64,000 nucleotides of DNA from Haloechinothrix aidingensis (GTDB lineage Bacteria; Actinomycetota; Actinomycetes; Mycobacteriales; Pseudonocardiaceae): the NCBI RefSeq assembly GCF_013450155.1, contig NZ_JACCKD010000003.1:434001-498000 (forward strand). Direction: 5' to 3'. The position numbers and the translations under genes are program-made. Shown piece by piece: positions 10,021-21,530 of the stretch (positions within the stretch are counted from its first letter, which is position 1; each line of letters starts with the position of its first letter). The notes below the pieces were generated by a model that saw only the letters and a program-made list of their open reading frames with translations, searched no databases and had not been told where the DNA came from.

Positions 10021-11556
10021 TCACTCCGGTACCGCCACCGCGGCCGCATCGGCGGCCACGGCACGGTCGGCTTCCGCATCGCCGTCGCCGCTCCCGCTGT
10101 CCAGCGCGACCATAGCCACGAGCAGGTCGCTGCCGCCGAACCGGCCGTCGCGCAACGGCGTGCCGTCGTCGACGGCGAGCAGTGCCGCACCGGAACCCTG
10201 CCGCAACGCCGTCGCCACGTCGGCACCGTAGGAGTGCGTCGCCCGGAGGGCGACGAGCAGGGGAAGCTCGCCATCGACGGCACGTGCTTCCTCCAGCAGC
10301 TCGGAGAGTCTGCGGGGAGCCTCGTAGCGGCTGAACAGCTCATCGGCCAGTTCCCAGTGCCGGTCGGTGAACCTGCCGGACTGATCGGACGGCGTCAGCT
10401 CGGGGTCGGGAATCTCGCCGACCACCTTCTCGCGTTCCGGAGCGGGCCGCAGCAGCATCGACACCAGCGACGGCAGCGTCGCGGCCCCCGGGACCGAGGT
10501 TCCGCTCGCCGCGGTGAAGTACTCCTCGACGGGGGTGACTGCGTCACGGACCGGCACTCCCAGCGCCGGCACGAGAAGCTGGCCGAAGAGGTCCACACCG
10601 CCGCGTCTCGCCGGACCGGAGAACTCCTGCCGGTCCTGCTCCGCGCGGAAGGTCGCACCCGCGGCCTGCAGCCGGGCCTGCAGCTGGGTATGCCGGGTGA
10701 TGCAGTCCGAGACGATCTCCACCAGCTCCGCGGCGCGCTTCTTGTGATCCGGGTCGTCCGCTTCGTCCCGTGCCGCCGTGATGTTGCGCAGGATCGCGTT
10801 CTCGGCACGGAACCGGGACTCGATGTGCTCGAGCGCGCTGTCGAGCAGCTGCGGGATGGCCTCTTCCCAGTCCACCGTACGTACGTCCCTGCGGGTGGCC
10901 TCCAGCATCGAGCGCAGCGTCTCCCCGTACTGCACGGTGCGGTAACGGGCCTGTTCCGCGGCCAGCTTGGCGTCGGCGAGCCGCCCGCGCGTGATGAGGT
11001 TCTCCAGCTTGACCTCGGCAGCCACCTGCGCCGACTCCACGTCGGTGTCCAACGCTCCGACGAGCACGTTGATCGCCTCGTCGCTGGCCCGCAGGTAGAC
11101 CTCACCCGAGGGCGTGGCGAGCTCGACGAGCAACTTGAAGTCGAACGCCCGGCGCTGGTAGCTGCCGTCCGAGCCGACCGCGCCGTAGACGTGCCGGAAG
11201 CCGCGCTCGACGGTGCCGACGTTGATCAGGTTGTCCAGCACCCACCGGGCGACACGTTCGTGCTCGGCCGGCGGGCGCTCCGGCGCCTGCGCGGCGATGA
11301 ACGGCAGGAGCCGCTGCACGATCTGCTCGTGGTCCGCGCCGGTGTCGAAGTCCATGGCTACGGTGACCTGGTCGATCGTGTGCAGCGCTATCTCCGCCAT
11401 CTGGTACACGCCCGCGTCGGCCCAGTCCAGCTTGGCCTTGCGCGCGTCGAGATCGTGCAGGGGTGCGGTGCACGCCAGAGCCTTCAACCTGCGAGACAGC
11501 GCGCCGTCCACGGTAGCCCCGTGGTGCTCGGTCACATCTTCACGCACAGCGCGCAA
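10021..11556 (-). CDS. MukF/MksF/JetA-like kleisin subunit of the SMC cassette (candidate)
   Basis: 511 residues from the TTG at 11556, which has AGGAG 8 nt upstream. A GTG at 11547 or a longer in-frame start are alternatives. The N-terminal 150 residues look like a winged-helix region (VARWVLDNLINVGTVERGFRHVYG). A long helical middle section follows, then a helical and winged C-terminal part with an acidic, Ala-rich tail. Size, helical content and first position in the operon match MukF, MksF and JetA kleisins, which bridge the ATPase heads. The gene opens the cassette just downstream of whiA. No close family is recognised from memory, so the call rests on the three-gene architecture. Confidence 0.6.
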   Translation of the reverse strand: MRAVREDVTEHHGATVDGALSRRLKALACTAPLHDLDARKAKLDWADAGVYQMAEIALHTIDQVTVAMDFDTGADHEQIVQRLLPFIAAQAPERPPAEHERVARWVLDNLINVGTVERGFRHVYGAVGSDGSYQRRAFDFKLLVELATPSGEVYLRASDEAINVLVGALDTDVESAQVAAEVKLENLITRGRLADAKLAAEQARYRTVQYGETLRSMLEATRRDVRTVDWEEAIPQLLDSALEHIESRFRAENAILRNITAARDEADDPDHKKRAAELVEIVSDCITRHTQLQARLQAAGATFRAEQDRQEFSGPARRGGVDLFGQLLVPALGVPVRDAVTPVEEYFTAASGTSVPGAATLPSLVSMLLRPAPEREKVVGEIPDPELTPSDQSGRFTDRHWELADELFSRYEAPRRLSELLEEARAVDGELPLLVALRATHSYGADVATALRQGSGAALLAVDDGTPLRDGRFGGSDLLVAMVALDSGSGDGDAEADRAVAADAAAVAVPE

Positions 11557-11606
11557 CGTTAGCGCTCCTCGCTCACTCCCCGACCACCCGCCCACCCTTG
11601 GTCGAG

Positions 11607-11653
11607 CTGAATGGCGCCTTCAGTCCGTCTCGTGGACCGAAAGCGTCATTCAG
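11607..11653. repeat. Long inverted repeat overlapping the whiA stop codon
   Basis: The arm CTGAATGGCGCCTTCAGTCC (11607-11626) pairs with 11634-11653 over 20 positions with three mismatches, two of them G-U wobbles in either transcript. The loop is 7 nt. The last codons and stop of whiA (11646-11651) lie inside the right arm. There is no T-tract, so it may be a factor-dependent terminator, an mRNA-stabilising hairpin or a mobile intergenic palindrome. It separates whiA from the SMC-like cassette. Confidence 0.7.
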
Positions 11654-12638
11654 CGTTCTCCTCTTCGAGGAGATCGTCGGTGACGGCGGACTCGGTGTCC
11701 GGGATGCCGAGCTCCTTGGCGCGCTTGTCGGCCATCGCCAGCAACCTGCGGATCCGGCCGGCGATGGCGTCCTTGGTCATCGGCGGGTCGGACCGCTGCC
11801 CCAGTTCCTCGAGCGAGGCCTGCCTGTTGGACAGGCGGAGCTGGCCCGCCCTGCTCAGGTGCTCCGGTGCGGACTCGCCGAGGATGTCCATCGCACGTTC
11901 CACGCGCGCCGCCGCGGCCACCGCGGCCCGGGCGGACCGGCGCAGGTTCGCGTCGTCGAAGTTGGCCAACCGGTTCGCCGTCGCCCGCACCTCCCTGCGC
12001 ATCCGGTGCTCCTCCCAGGACAGCACGCTCGTATGCGCACCGAGCCTGGTCAGCAACGCGCCGATGGCGTCGCCGTCCCGCACCACGACCCGGTCCGCAC
12101 CCCGGACCTCGCGGGACTTCGCGGTGATACCGAGCCTGCGCGCGGCTCCGACCAGTGCCAGTGCCGCCTCCGGACCGGGGCAGGTGACCTCCAGTGCCGA
12201 GGAACGCCCCGGCTCGGTCAGCGAGCCGTGCGCGAGGAACGCACCCCGCCACGCGGCCTCGGCTTCCGACAGCGCACCCGACACCACCGTCGCGGGCAGC
12301 CCCCGTACCGGCCGCCCGCGCTGATCGATCAGGCCGGTCTGCCGCGCGAGTCCCTCGCCGTCGGCGACCACCCGGACCACGTAGCGGGTGCTCTTGCGCA
12401 GCCCGCTCGAACTGATCACGTGCACGTCCGACTGGTAGCCGTACAGATCGTAGATCTCCTTGCGGAGCTTGCGGGCGACCGAACCCGTGTCGAGCTCGGC
12501 CTCGACGACCACCTTGCCGGAGACGATGTGTAGTCCCCCCGCGAAACGCAACATGGACGCGACCTCGGCCCGGCGCGGCCCGACCTTGCTCAGCTGCAGA
12601 CGGCTGAGCTCGTCCTTCACCGCCGCGGTCATCGCCAT
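11646..12638 (-). CDS. whiA: Sporulation/division regulator WhiA
   Basis: 330 residues. WhiA is a DNA-binding protein with an N-terminal LAGLIDADG homing-endonuclease-like domain and a C-terminal helix-turn-helix. In Streptomyces it works with WhiB to activate sporulation septation genes such as ftsZ. Visible are [12 protein letters not shown] at the N-terminus, [17 protein letters not shown], and the C-terminal helices [30 protein letters not shown]. It overlaps yvcK by 10 bp and closes uvrC-rapZ-yvcK-whiA. Its last codons lie in a 20-bp-arm inverted repeat. Confidence 0.96.
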   Translation of the reverse strand: MAMTAAVKDELSRLQLSKVGPRRAEVASMLRFAGGLHIVSGKVVVEAELDTGSVARKLRKEIYDLYGYQSDVHVISSSGLRKSTRYVVRVVADGEGLARQTGLIDQRGRPVRGLPATVVSGALSEAEAAWRGAFLAHGSLTEPGRSSALEVTCPGPEAALALVGAARRLGITAKSREVRGADRVVVRDGDAIGALLTRLGAHTSVLSWEEHRMRREVRATANRLANFDDANLRRSARAAVAAAARVERAMDILGESAPEHLSRAGQLRLSNRQASLEELGQRSDPPMTKDAIAGRIRRLLAMADKRAKELGIPDTESAVTDDLLEEENAE

Positions 12639-13618
12639 GACCCCTCCATTCCGACCTCGGGTATCCCGAGAGCCTTTCGCACACTCGTCGCCAACGCATC
12701 CGGAGCGTGCCGCCCCGGCTGGTCGGGAGCGGCTACGTCCGTGAGCTGTGCCTGCGCGCCGATCTCCGCGGCCGCACGGTACAGCCGGTCAGGGGTGGGG
12801 ACCGACGCGCGATCGGCGATAACAGCATCGATCGTCAGCTCAGGGGCATGGTCGCAGAGTACGTCCAGATGCTGTTCCGGCGAGAATCCCGCGGTCTCGC
12901 CCGGCTGAGGGACGAGATTCAAGATCACCACCTTGACCGCTTGGCTGTATACCAGGGCCCGCCGCAGTTCGGGTAACAGGAGGTGCACCAGAACGCTCGT
13001 GAACCACGACCCCGGTCCGAGCAGGACGACGTCCGCGTCGAGCACAGCCTGGACGGCATCATCGCAGGCATGCGGATTCTGTCCGGGCCGCCGCTCACTG
13101 GTCAGGCTGATCCGCCGTACCTTTCCCGGCGTGCTGGCAACCGCCACTTGCCCCCGGATCGTGTGAAGTTCATCCTCCCCGTTCAGGCCGGACACCTGTG
13201 CTTCGATGCACAACGGCTCCGCCGACATCGGGAGCACACGACCGAAGATCCCGTGCAGCCGGCACGCTTCGTCCAGCGCGGCGACCGGGTCCCCTGTCAC
13301 CTCGAAGAGCCCGGCGAGCAGGAGATTGCCGACGGCGTGCCCGGCCAACGCCCCCGTCCCACCGAAACGGCTCTGGAACACGCGTGGCCACAGCGGATCA
13401 CCGTCCTCGGCCGAGGCCAGCGCGGACAACGCCTGTCGCAGGTCACCCGGCGGCAGCACACCCAGCTCGCGGCGCAGCCGGCCGGATGAGCCACCGTCGT
13501 CCGCCACCGTGACCACCGCGGTGACATCGCTGGTGATGCGGCGCAACGCGGTCAGCGTGGTGTGCAGGCCGTGGCCGCCGCCGAGCGCGACGGCGCGGAG
13601 TGGGCGTTCGTCCGGCAT
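12629..13618 (-). CDS. yvcK: YvcK/CofD-like gluconeogenesis factor
   Basis: 329 residues of the CofD/2-phospho-L-lactate-transferase fold. The family binds UDP-sugars and affects cell-wall precursor allocation. The N-terminal [18 protein letters not shown] is the diagnostic glycine-rich loop, followed by [17 protein letters not shown]. It begins 9 bp after the rapZ stop and overlaps whiA. The rapZ-yvcK-whiA trio is conserved across Gram-positive bacteria. Confidence 0.92.
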   Translation of the reverse strand: MPDERPLRAVALGGGHGLHTTLTALRRITSDVTAVVTVADDGGSSGRLRRELGVLPPGDLRQALSALASAEDGDPLWPRVFQSRFGGTGALAGHAVGNLLLAGLFEVTGDPVAALDEACRLHGIFGRVLPMSAEPLCIEAQVSGLNGEDELHTIRGQVAVASTPGKVRRISLTSERRPGQNPHACDDAVQAVLDADVVLLGPGSWFTSVLVHLLLPELRRALVYSQAVKVVILNLVPQPGETAGFSPEQHLDVLCDHAPELTIDAVIADRASVPTPDRLYRAAAEIGAQAQLTDVAAPDQPGRHAPDALATSVRKALGIPEVGMEGSWR

Positions 13619-13627
13619 ACCACCGCC

Positions 13628-14539
13628 TCACTCGCGTCCCAGATCCCGGTGCACGACCTTCACGGTCGTGCCGTCCTCGGCGGACATCCGGCGCGCGAGC
13701 TCCTCGGACAGCGCGACACTGCGATGCTTACCACCGGTGCATCCCACGGCAAGGGTGAGGTACCGCTTGCCTTCCCTGCGGTAGCCTGCCCCGACGAGCC
13801 TGAGCAGCTGCTGGTACTGGTCGAGGAAGTCCTCGGCGCCCTCCTGGCTCAGCACGTAGTTGCGCACCTCCCCGTCGACACCGCTGAGCTCGCGCAGCTC
13901 GGGGATCCAGAAGGGGTTCGGCAGGAAGCGCACGTCCATCACCAGGTCGGCGTCCATCGGCAGGCCGTACTTGTAGCCGAACGACAGCACCGTGACCCGG
14001 GTACGCATGCTGGACTCCGAGCCGAACGCGTCCTCGATCTTCGCGCGTAGCTCGTGCACCGAGAGCGCGGAGGTGTCGACCACCAGGTCGGCTTCGTCAC
14101 GCAGCGGCTCGAGCAGCGAACGCTCAGCGGTGATACCGTCCGCGAGCCTGCCGTCACCTTGCATGGGATGGCCGCGCCGCACCTCCTCGAACCGGCGCAC
14201 CAGGACCGAGTCGGCGGCCTCGAGGAACAGCACGCGCGGCTTGTAGCCGGTGCCGTCCAGCTCCTTGATCACCGAGGACAGGTCGTCGGTGAACGCGCGC
14301 GAGCGCACGTCCATGACAACGGCGATCTTGGTGATCGCACCCCGTGCCTGGGCGCCGAGCTCGACCATCGTGACGATCAGCTCGGGTGGCAGGTTGTCGA
14401 CCACGAACCACCCGAGGTCCTCAAGGCATTTGGCTGCCGTGCTGCGGCCCGCGCCGGACAGCCCGGTAACGACCGCGACGTCCATTCCCGTCGGGCTGCC
14501 GACGTCGCTGGGAGCCGCCGGTCCGCTGTTGCTACTCAT
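13628..14539 (-). CDS. rapZ: RNase adapter/nucleotide-binding protein RapZ
   Basis: 303 residues. The N-terminal NTPase has a P-loop [12 protein letters not shown], with Arg replacing the usual Lys as in other actinobacterial homologues. The C-terminal domain has [17 protein letters not shown], the conserved RapZ signature. In E. coli RapZ targets glmZ small RNA to RNase E. That target is not known in actinomycetes, so the role here is open. The ATG overlaps the uvrC stop as ATGA. The first 18 residues look dispensable and translation could begin at the internal Met before DVAVVTG. Confidence 0.93.
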   Translation of the reverse strand: MSSNSGPAAPSDVGSPTGMDVAVVTGLSGAGRSTAAKCLEDLGWFVVDNLPPELIVTMVELGAQARGAITKIAVVMDVRSRAFTDDLSSVIKELDGTGYKPRVLFLEAADSVLVRRFEEVRRGHPMQGDGRLADGITAERSLLEPLRDEADLVVDTSALSVHELRAKIEDAFGSESSMRTRVTVLSFGYKYGLPMDADLVMDVRFLPNPFWIPELRELSGVDGEVRNYVLSQEGAEDFLDQYQQLLRLVGAGYRREGKRYLTLAVGCTGGKHRSVALSEELARRMSAEDGTTVKVVHRDLGRE

Positions 14540-16605
14540 CGCTCACGCCGATCCTGTCCGTTCGCTGTGCCGTCCGTTCCAGGGTCCGAAGGGGGCGCGT
14601 CCGGCCGGTGAGCCGTATCGGCACCGGACGCGTTCGCCACATCGTCTCCTGCCTCACCGTGCAACGCGGTGTACACGGTCCTGGCCGTGTGCCGTCCGAC
14701 CCCGCGCACCGCGGCGATCTCGTCCACACCGGCCTGTTTGAGCTTCTTGACCGAGCCGAAGTGCTTGATCAGCGCGGTCTTCCTTGTCTGCCCCAGACCC
14801 GGTACGCCGTCCAGCTCCGAAGCAGCCACCCGGCGCGATTGTTTCGTGCGGTGGTACCGCACGGCGAACCGGTGCGCCTCGTCGCGCACCCGCTGCAACA
14901 GGTACAACGATTCCGAGGAGCGCGGCAGGATCACCGGATCGGGTTCGGCCGGCGGCCATACCTCCTCGAGCCGTTTGGCGAGGCCGACGACGGCCACATC
15001 GGTGACTCCGAGGTCGGCGAGGGCGTCGGCGGCTGCCGTGGCCTGCGGACCGGCGCCGTCGACCACGAGCAGGTTCGGCGGGTAGGCGAACCTGCCCGGC
15101 TTGCCGGACGCCTGCTCCCCGTCCGAGTCCCTCGCAGCCTGAGCGGTGTCAGCCATGTAGCGCGCGAACCGGCGTCGCACGACCTCGGCGATCGAGGCGA
15201 CGTCACCGTGCCGCGCGGCCTCCTTGATCTCGAACCGCTTGTACTCGGACTTGCGCGGCGCTCCGTCCTCGAACACCACGAGCGACGCGACCACGTCACT
15301 GCCCTGGTGATGCGAGATGTCCACGCACTCGATGCGCAGCGGAGCGGTATCCAGCCCCAGATGCTCCTGGAGCTCGGACAGCGCCGCGGAACGCGCGGTG
15401 AGGTCCCCCGCCCTGCGCAGCTTGTGCTGCGCCAGCGCCTCGGCTGCGTTGCGCTGGACCGTCTGCGCGAGGGTTCGCTTGTCCCCGCGCCGCGGCACCC
15501 GGACGTCGACCCGGGAGCCGCGTAGCTCGCTCAGCCACGCGGTCAACGCATCGGAGTCGCCGGGAAGCGCGGGGACCAGTACCTGCTTCGGTACCGGCGG
15601 GCCACTGCCGTCGGCGTCGGCGGCCAGCTCGGCCTGCTGACCGTAGAACTGGGTGAGGAACTGGTCCACCAGTCCCGCCAGCACCCGCTCCTGCGTGTCC
15701 TCTCCGTGTTGCCCGGCGGACGGGTCCTCGTCCACGTCGACGACCCAGCCGCGCTGCCCGCGTACCCGGCCGCCGCGCACGTGGAAGACCTGTACAGCCG
15801 CTTGCAGCTCGTCGTGCGCGAAGGCGACCACGTCGGCGTCGGTGCCGTCACCGAGCACCACCGCTTGCTTCTCCATCGCCTTGCGTAGCGCGGCGACGTC
15901 GTCGCGTAACCGCGCCGCCCGCTCGAAGTCCAGCTCCTCGGAGGCCTGCGCCATCCGCCGCTCGAGCGAGCGCACCATGCTGTCGGTGTTGCCGCCGAGG
16001 AAGTCGCACAGGTCCCGCACGATCGTGCGGTGGTCCTCGGCGCTGATCCGGCCGACGCAGGGCGCCGAACACTTGTCGATGTAGCCGAGCAGGCAGGGCC
16101 TGCCGATCTGGGAATGCCTGCGGAAGACGGTGTTCGAGCACGTACGGGCGGGAAAGACGCGCAGCAGGAGGTCCAGCGTCTCCCTGATCGCCCACGCGTG
16201 CGTGTAGGGCCCGAAGTAGCGCACGCCCTTCTTGCGCGGACCCCGGTAGACGTGCGGTCGGGGGAACTCCTCGTTCATGGTCACCGCAAGCACCGGGTAG
16301 GACTTGTCGTCCCGGTAGCGCACGTTGAACCGGGGGTCGAACTCCTTGATCCAGGTGTACTCCAGCTGTAACGCCTCGACCTCGGTGTTCACCACCGTCC
16401 AGTCCACGCCCGCCGCCGAGGTCACCATCTGCCGCGTACGCGGGTGCAGACCGGCCAGGTCGGCGAAGTACGAGCCGAGCCTGCTGCGCAAGCTCTTCGC
16501 CTTGCCGACATAGATGACGCGACCGCGCGCGTCGCGGAACCGGTACACCCCTGGCGCGTCGGGGATGTCTCGCGGTGCTGGTCGGTAGGTGGACGGATCG
16601 GCCAC
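14536..16605 (-). CDS. uvrC: Excinuclease ABC subunit C
   Basis: 689 residues. UvrC makes both incisions in nucleotide excision repair. It has an N-terminal GIY-YIG nuclease ([21 protein letters not shown]), a Cys cluster ([28 protein letters not shown]), a UVR helical pair ([13 protein letters not shown]), the RNase H-like C-terminal nuclease ([10 protein letters not shown]) and a terminal helix-hairpin-helix tandem ([20 protein letters not shown]). The length is normal. It is the first gene of the uvrC-rapZ-yvcK-whiA run and is divergent from the gene at 16758. Confidence 0.97.
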   Translation of the reverse strand: MADPSTYRPAPRDIPDAPGVYRFRDARGRVIYVGKAKSLRSRLGSYFADLAGLHPRTRQMVTSAAGVDWTVVNTEVEALQLEYTWIKEFDPRFNVRYRDDKSYPVLAVTMNEEFPRPHVYRGPRKKGVRYFGPYTHAWAIRETLDLLLRVFPARTCSNTVFRRHSQIGRPCLLGYIDKCSAPCVGRISAEDHRTIVRDLCDFLGGNTDSMVRSLERRMAQASEELDFERAARLRDDVAALRKAMEKQAVVLGDGTDADVVAFAHDELQAAVQVFHVRGGRVRGQRGWVVDVDEDPSAGQHGEDTQERVLAGLVDQFLTQFYGQQAELAADADGSGPPVPKQVLVPALPGDSDALTAWLSELRGSRVDVRVPRRGDKRTLAQTVQRNAAEALAQHKLRRAGDLTARSAALSELQEHLGLDTAPLRIECVDISHHQGSDVVASLVVFEDGAPRKSEYKRFEIKEAARHGDVASIAEVVRRRFARYMADTAQAARDSDGEQASGKPGRFAYPPNLLVVDGAGPQATAAADALADLGVTDVAVVGLAKRLEEVWPPAEPDPVILPRSSESLYLLQRVRDEAHRFAVRYHRTKQSRRVAASELDGVPGLGQTRKTALIKHFGSVKKLKQAGVDEIAAVRGVGRHTARTVYTALHGEAGDDVANASGADTAHRPDAPPSDPGTDGTANGQDRRER

Positions 16606-16757
16606 GTCGCCAGACTATCTCGACGCCGTCCGCGCCCGCGTAGCGGACGGACCTCCGGTGGCTCCCCCGTAAGCGGCCCCGTAAGCGGCCTTGTGGCGCC
16701 CCGTGGCGGTCGGCGACGCGTGCCGGATCGTCGGTGCCGGATGGCAGCATCCGGCGC

Positions 16758-17510
16758 ATGGACGTTTCCGAGCTGATCGCCACGCTGGAGTCGGAAGGGC
16801 ACCGCCTGGCGCGCGCCGCGGAACGGGTCGGAGTGGACGCGGACGTGCCCACCTGCCCCGGCTGGCGTGTACGGGACCTCCTGCTGCACATCGGCGGCGT
16901 GCACCGCTGGGCGGGCACGGTGGTCACGGAGCCCCGTCGCGAACCACTGCACCTGGAGCGGGCAGAGGACATCTCCGCGCACCTGCCCGCGGACGCCGAG
17001 CTGATCGACTGGTTCCGCCGTGGCCATACGGACCTGCTGAAGGCACTGCGCAACGCACCGGAGGACCTGCGGTGCTGGGCGTTCCTCACCGCGCCGACTC
17101 CGCTGGCGTTCTGGGCACGGCGCCAGGCACACGAGACCACCGTGCACCGGGTGGACGTCGAGTCAGCGGACGGCGCGGTCGAGCCGGTCGGGCCGGACGT
17201 GGCCACCGACGGCATCGACGAGCTGCTCGGCGCGTTCGTTCCGCGGGACCGCACGGGACTGCACAGCGACCCTCCGACGTCGATGTCCGTACGCACCACC
17301 GACACCGGGGCGTGCTGGTTGCTGCACGTCAGCTCCGGGCCTGTCACCGTCGAGCGTTCACAGGCACCCGCCGACACCGTGGTCTCCGGCGCCGCTTCCG
17401 ACGTCTACCTCGCGCTGTGGAACCGGCTGCCGTTGACCGCACTCGACGTCGCGGGCAGCGCGGAGCTGCCCCGGCGATGGCCCGAGGCGGTCCGGATCCG
17501 TTGGGGATAG
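16758..17510 (+). CDS. Maleylpyruvate isomerase-like (DinB/MDMPI-fold) protein
   Basis: 250 residues. The N-terminal DinB-fold domain has the CPGWRVRDLLLHIGGVHRW motif and the later ARRQAHETTVHRVD. Their His and Glu residues form the metal site used by mycothiol-dependent enzymes. A C-terminal MDMPI_C domain follows (RQAHETTVHR to the AASDVYLALWNRL strand-helix). A mycothiol-dependent transferase or isomerase role is a family-level inference; the substrate is unknown. The ATG at 16758 is preferred over a GTG 24 bp upstream, which lies in a GCCGGAT/ATCCGGC inverted repeat. Confidence 0.8.
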   Translation: MDVSELIATLESEGHRLARAAERVGVDADVPTCPGWRVRDLLLHIGGVHRWAGTVVTEPRREPLHLERAEDISAHLPADAELIDWFRRGHTDLLKALRNAPEDLRCWAFLTAPTPLAFWARRQAHETTVHRVDVESADGAVEPVGPDVATDGIDELLGAFVPRDRTGLHSDPPTSMSVRTTDTGACWLLHVSSGPVTVERSQAPADTVVSGAASDVYLALWNRLPLTALDVAGSAELPRRWPEAVRIRWG

Positions 17511-17624
17511 CCGTACGGTTGTTCCTCGCCTGCCGGGCACGTCGGCTAGCCTGGTTGCTGCACTGCGGCACGGCTGCCGGAGCACGCCTCGCGACGACCG
17601 GATGAACGAAAGGGGTCCCATCGC

Positions 17625-18422
17625 ATGCGCATCGCCACCTGGAACGTCAACTCCGTCGGTGCGCGGCTGCCCCGCCTGGTGAGCTGGCTGCGGTCGGCCG
17701 CGCCGGACGTACTGTGCCTGCAGGAGCTGAAGTGCGCCGCGGAGAACTTCCCCACCGACGAGATCGCCGAGCTGGGCTACGAGGTCGCCGCGCACGGCAC
17801 CGGCCGCTGGAACGGGGTCGCGATCGTGTCCCGTGTCGGCCTGTCCGATGTCACCCGCGGCCTGCGCGACGAGCCCGGCTACGCGGCGGACGACGGCACC
17901 GACGAGACGGTCGAGCCACGTGCGATCGGTGCGACCTGCGGCGATCTCCGGCTGTGGTCGGTCTACGTGCCCAACGGCCGCGACGTCGAGCACCCGCACT
18001 TCGCGTACAAGCTGCGCTGGCTGGATGCGCTGCACGCGACGGCGGCCGCCGAGCTGACCACATCCGTACCGTTCGGGGTGCTCGGGGACTTCAACATCGC
18101 GCCTGCCGACCACGATGTCTGGGACCTCGCCGAGTTCGCGCAGACAACGCACATCACCGAGTCGGAGCGCAAGGCGCTGGGTGTGCTCCAGGACGCCGGG
18201 CTGCGCGACATCGTGCCGCGCCCGCTGAAGTACGACCAGCCGTTCACCTACTGGGACTACCGTGGGCTGGCCTTTCCCAAGAACAAGGGGATGCGTATCG
18301 ACCTGGCCTACGGCAACGCGCAGCTGGCGAGCGCGGTCACCGATGCCTACGTCGACCGCGAGGAGCGCAAGGGCAAGGGCGCTTCCGACCACGCACCCGT
18401 CGTGGTGGACCTGTCCCTGTAG
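17625..18422 (+). CDS. xth: Exodeoxyribonuclease III
   Basis: 265 residues of the endonuclease/exonuclease/phosphatase fold. It cleaves at abasic sites and trims 3' ends in base excision repair. Visible are MRIATWNVNSV (Asn7 region), LCLQELKC (metal-binding Glu), GDFNIAPADHDVWD and the terminal KGASDHAPVVVDL. The ATG is preceded by GAAAGGGG about 9 nt upstream. It converges with the PH-domain gene with 30 bp between stops. Confidence 0.94.
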   Translation: MRIATWNVNSVGARLPRLVSWLRSAAPDVLCLQELKCAAENFPTDEIAELGYEVAAHGTGRWNGVAIVSRVGLSDVTRGLRDEPGYAADDGTDETVEPRAIGATCGDLRLWSVYVPNGRDVEHPHFAYKLRWLDALHATAAAELTTSVPFGVLGDFNIAPADHDVWDLAEFAQTTHITESERKALGVLQDAGLRDIVPRPLKYDQPFTYWDYRGLAFPKNKGMRIDLAYGNAQLASAVTDAYVDREERKGKGASDHAPVVVDLSL

Positions 18423-18452
18423 GCGCCGCCGCTCGCGCCGGTCGGCTTCTCG

Positions 18453-18911
18453 CTACCGGGATTCCCGCGCCTGTTTGTGCAACCTGCGTAACGCGCGGAC
18501 CGCGTCGACAGCGTGCTGGCGGTCGACGGCCTGCACGGCCATCACGGCGTGGTACTCGTCGTCCGGAAGTTCCAGGCGTGCCCACGATGCGCCGTCCGGG
18601 AAGCTCACCGACAGCACCTCGCTCCACGCGAACGTGCGTTTCGTCAGGACATTGCGTACCTCGATACCGCTGGTGTCGGCGCGCACCCGCGGCACCGCCC
18701 AGAGCAACGTCAGCCCGGCGAGTATCACCCCGATCACGACCATCGCGATCTGATCGGCGAGGTAGAAGTTCGCACCGGTGTCGGAGTCGCGCAGCAGCAC
18801 GCCGACAACGGTGAACACGACGACGAGCGCGATCGCGCACGGCACCGTCATCCAGATCACCCGGCGGGGGCGGAACTGGACCTTCTCGGCGTCAGCCTCG
18901 CTACTCGTCAC
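18453..18911 (-). CDS. PH-domain membrane protein next to ribH
   Basis: 152 residues from the GTG at 18911. The open frame continues upstream, but only as a shadow of ribH. Two transmembrane helices (about residues 22-42 and 51-72) precede a bacterial PH-like domain (SGIEVRNVLTKRTFAWSEV to a C-terminal helix). The same kind of gene follows ribH in mycobacteria (Rv1417). The function is unknown; its place behind the rib genes is conserved but not explained. Confidence 0.8.
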   Translation of the reverse strand: MTSSEADAEKVQFRPRRVIWMTVPCAIALVVVFTVVGVLLRDSDTGANFYLADQIAMVVIGVILAGLTLLWAVPRVRADTSGIEVRNVLTKRTFAWSEVLSVSFPDGASWARLELPDDEYHAVMAVQAVDRQHAVDAVRALRRLHKQARESR

Positions 18912-18954
18912 GACATCCCCATCCGTTCGACATCGGTCCCGGTGCCGGTGGCTG

Positions 18955-20758
<1,804 letters not shown>

Positions 20759-20762
<4 letters not shown>

Positions 20763-21421
20763 GCGCTCTCCTCGGCTTCCGGCTCACCGCCATTGTGCTC
20801 GGAGACGGACCGGTACGGGTCGGTGGAGTCAGCATCGTCACGATGCGGTCGTACCAGCTTCTCAACGTACTTGGCGACCACGTCGACCTCGATATTGACG
20901 GGGTCGGACGGGGACTTGGCGCCGAGCACGGTCGTCTCGAGCGTGGTCGGGATCAACGCGACGGAGAACTCGTCGTCGGTGATGTCGGTCACCGTCAACG
21001 ACACGCCGTCCACGGCGATCGACCCCTTCTCGACCACGTACCTGTTCAGCTGCTTCGGCAGGGAGAAGCGGGTGAGGCCGGCAGGATCCCGGGAAAGGTA
21101 GGTGCCCACCCCGTCGACGTGGCCCTGCACGATGTGTCCCCCGAAGCGGTCGCCTGCGGCGGTGGCGCGCTCGAGGTTCACCCGGTCGCCCATGTGAACC
21201 TTCGCCAGGCTGCTCCGCTCCAGAGTCTCGTGCACGACGTCCACGGTGAACTGCGACCCGGCCACGTCCACCACGGTGAGGCACACGCCGTTCACCGAGA
21301 CCGAGTCGCCGTGCCGTACGTCGGTCGTCACCAGGGGCCCCGACACGGTCAGCCGCGCGGCGTTCGGCACCTGCTCGATGCCGACGACCTCACCGATCTC
21401 CTCGACAATGCCGGTGAACAT
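20759..21421 (-). CDS. ribE: Riboflavin synthase, alpha chain
   Basis: 220 residues from the ATG at 21421, which has GAGGAGG 6 nt upstream. The open frame extends further upstream without a better start. Two lumazine-binding repeats are visible, each with the FTGIVEE-like or [12 protein letters not shown] pattern and a [10 protein letters not shown] or [10 protein letters not shown] strand. It dismutates two lumazines to riboflavin. It heads ribE-ribBA-ribH. The 109-bp leader shows no FMN riboswitch core, and no ribD lies beside it. Confidence 0.96.
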
Positions 21422-21530
21422 TGCCTGCCTCCTCGTGCTGTCCAGGCTCCCACTTCGGGGCCGCTGTTCAAAGTCGGGTCGTGCGCGGACCACCGCATCG
21501 CCTGGGACAGGCATACGCGTCCGGCTGGGG

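Noticed and set aside
16665-16688. Exact 12-bp tandem duplication CCCCGTAAGCGG between uvrC and the divergent gene.
   Set aside because: Two short copies in a GC-rich spacer are probably a slippage event; there is no symmetry or other sign of function.
21422-21530. Possible FMN riboswitch before ribE.
   Set aside because: The conserved AGGGGCAGGGTG-like and other RFN segments are absent, and the leader is only 109 bp.
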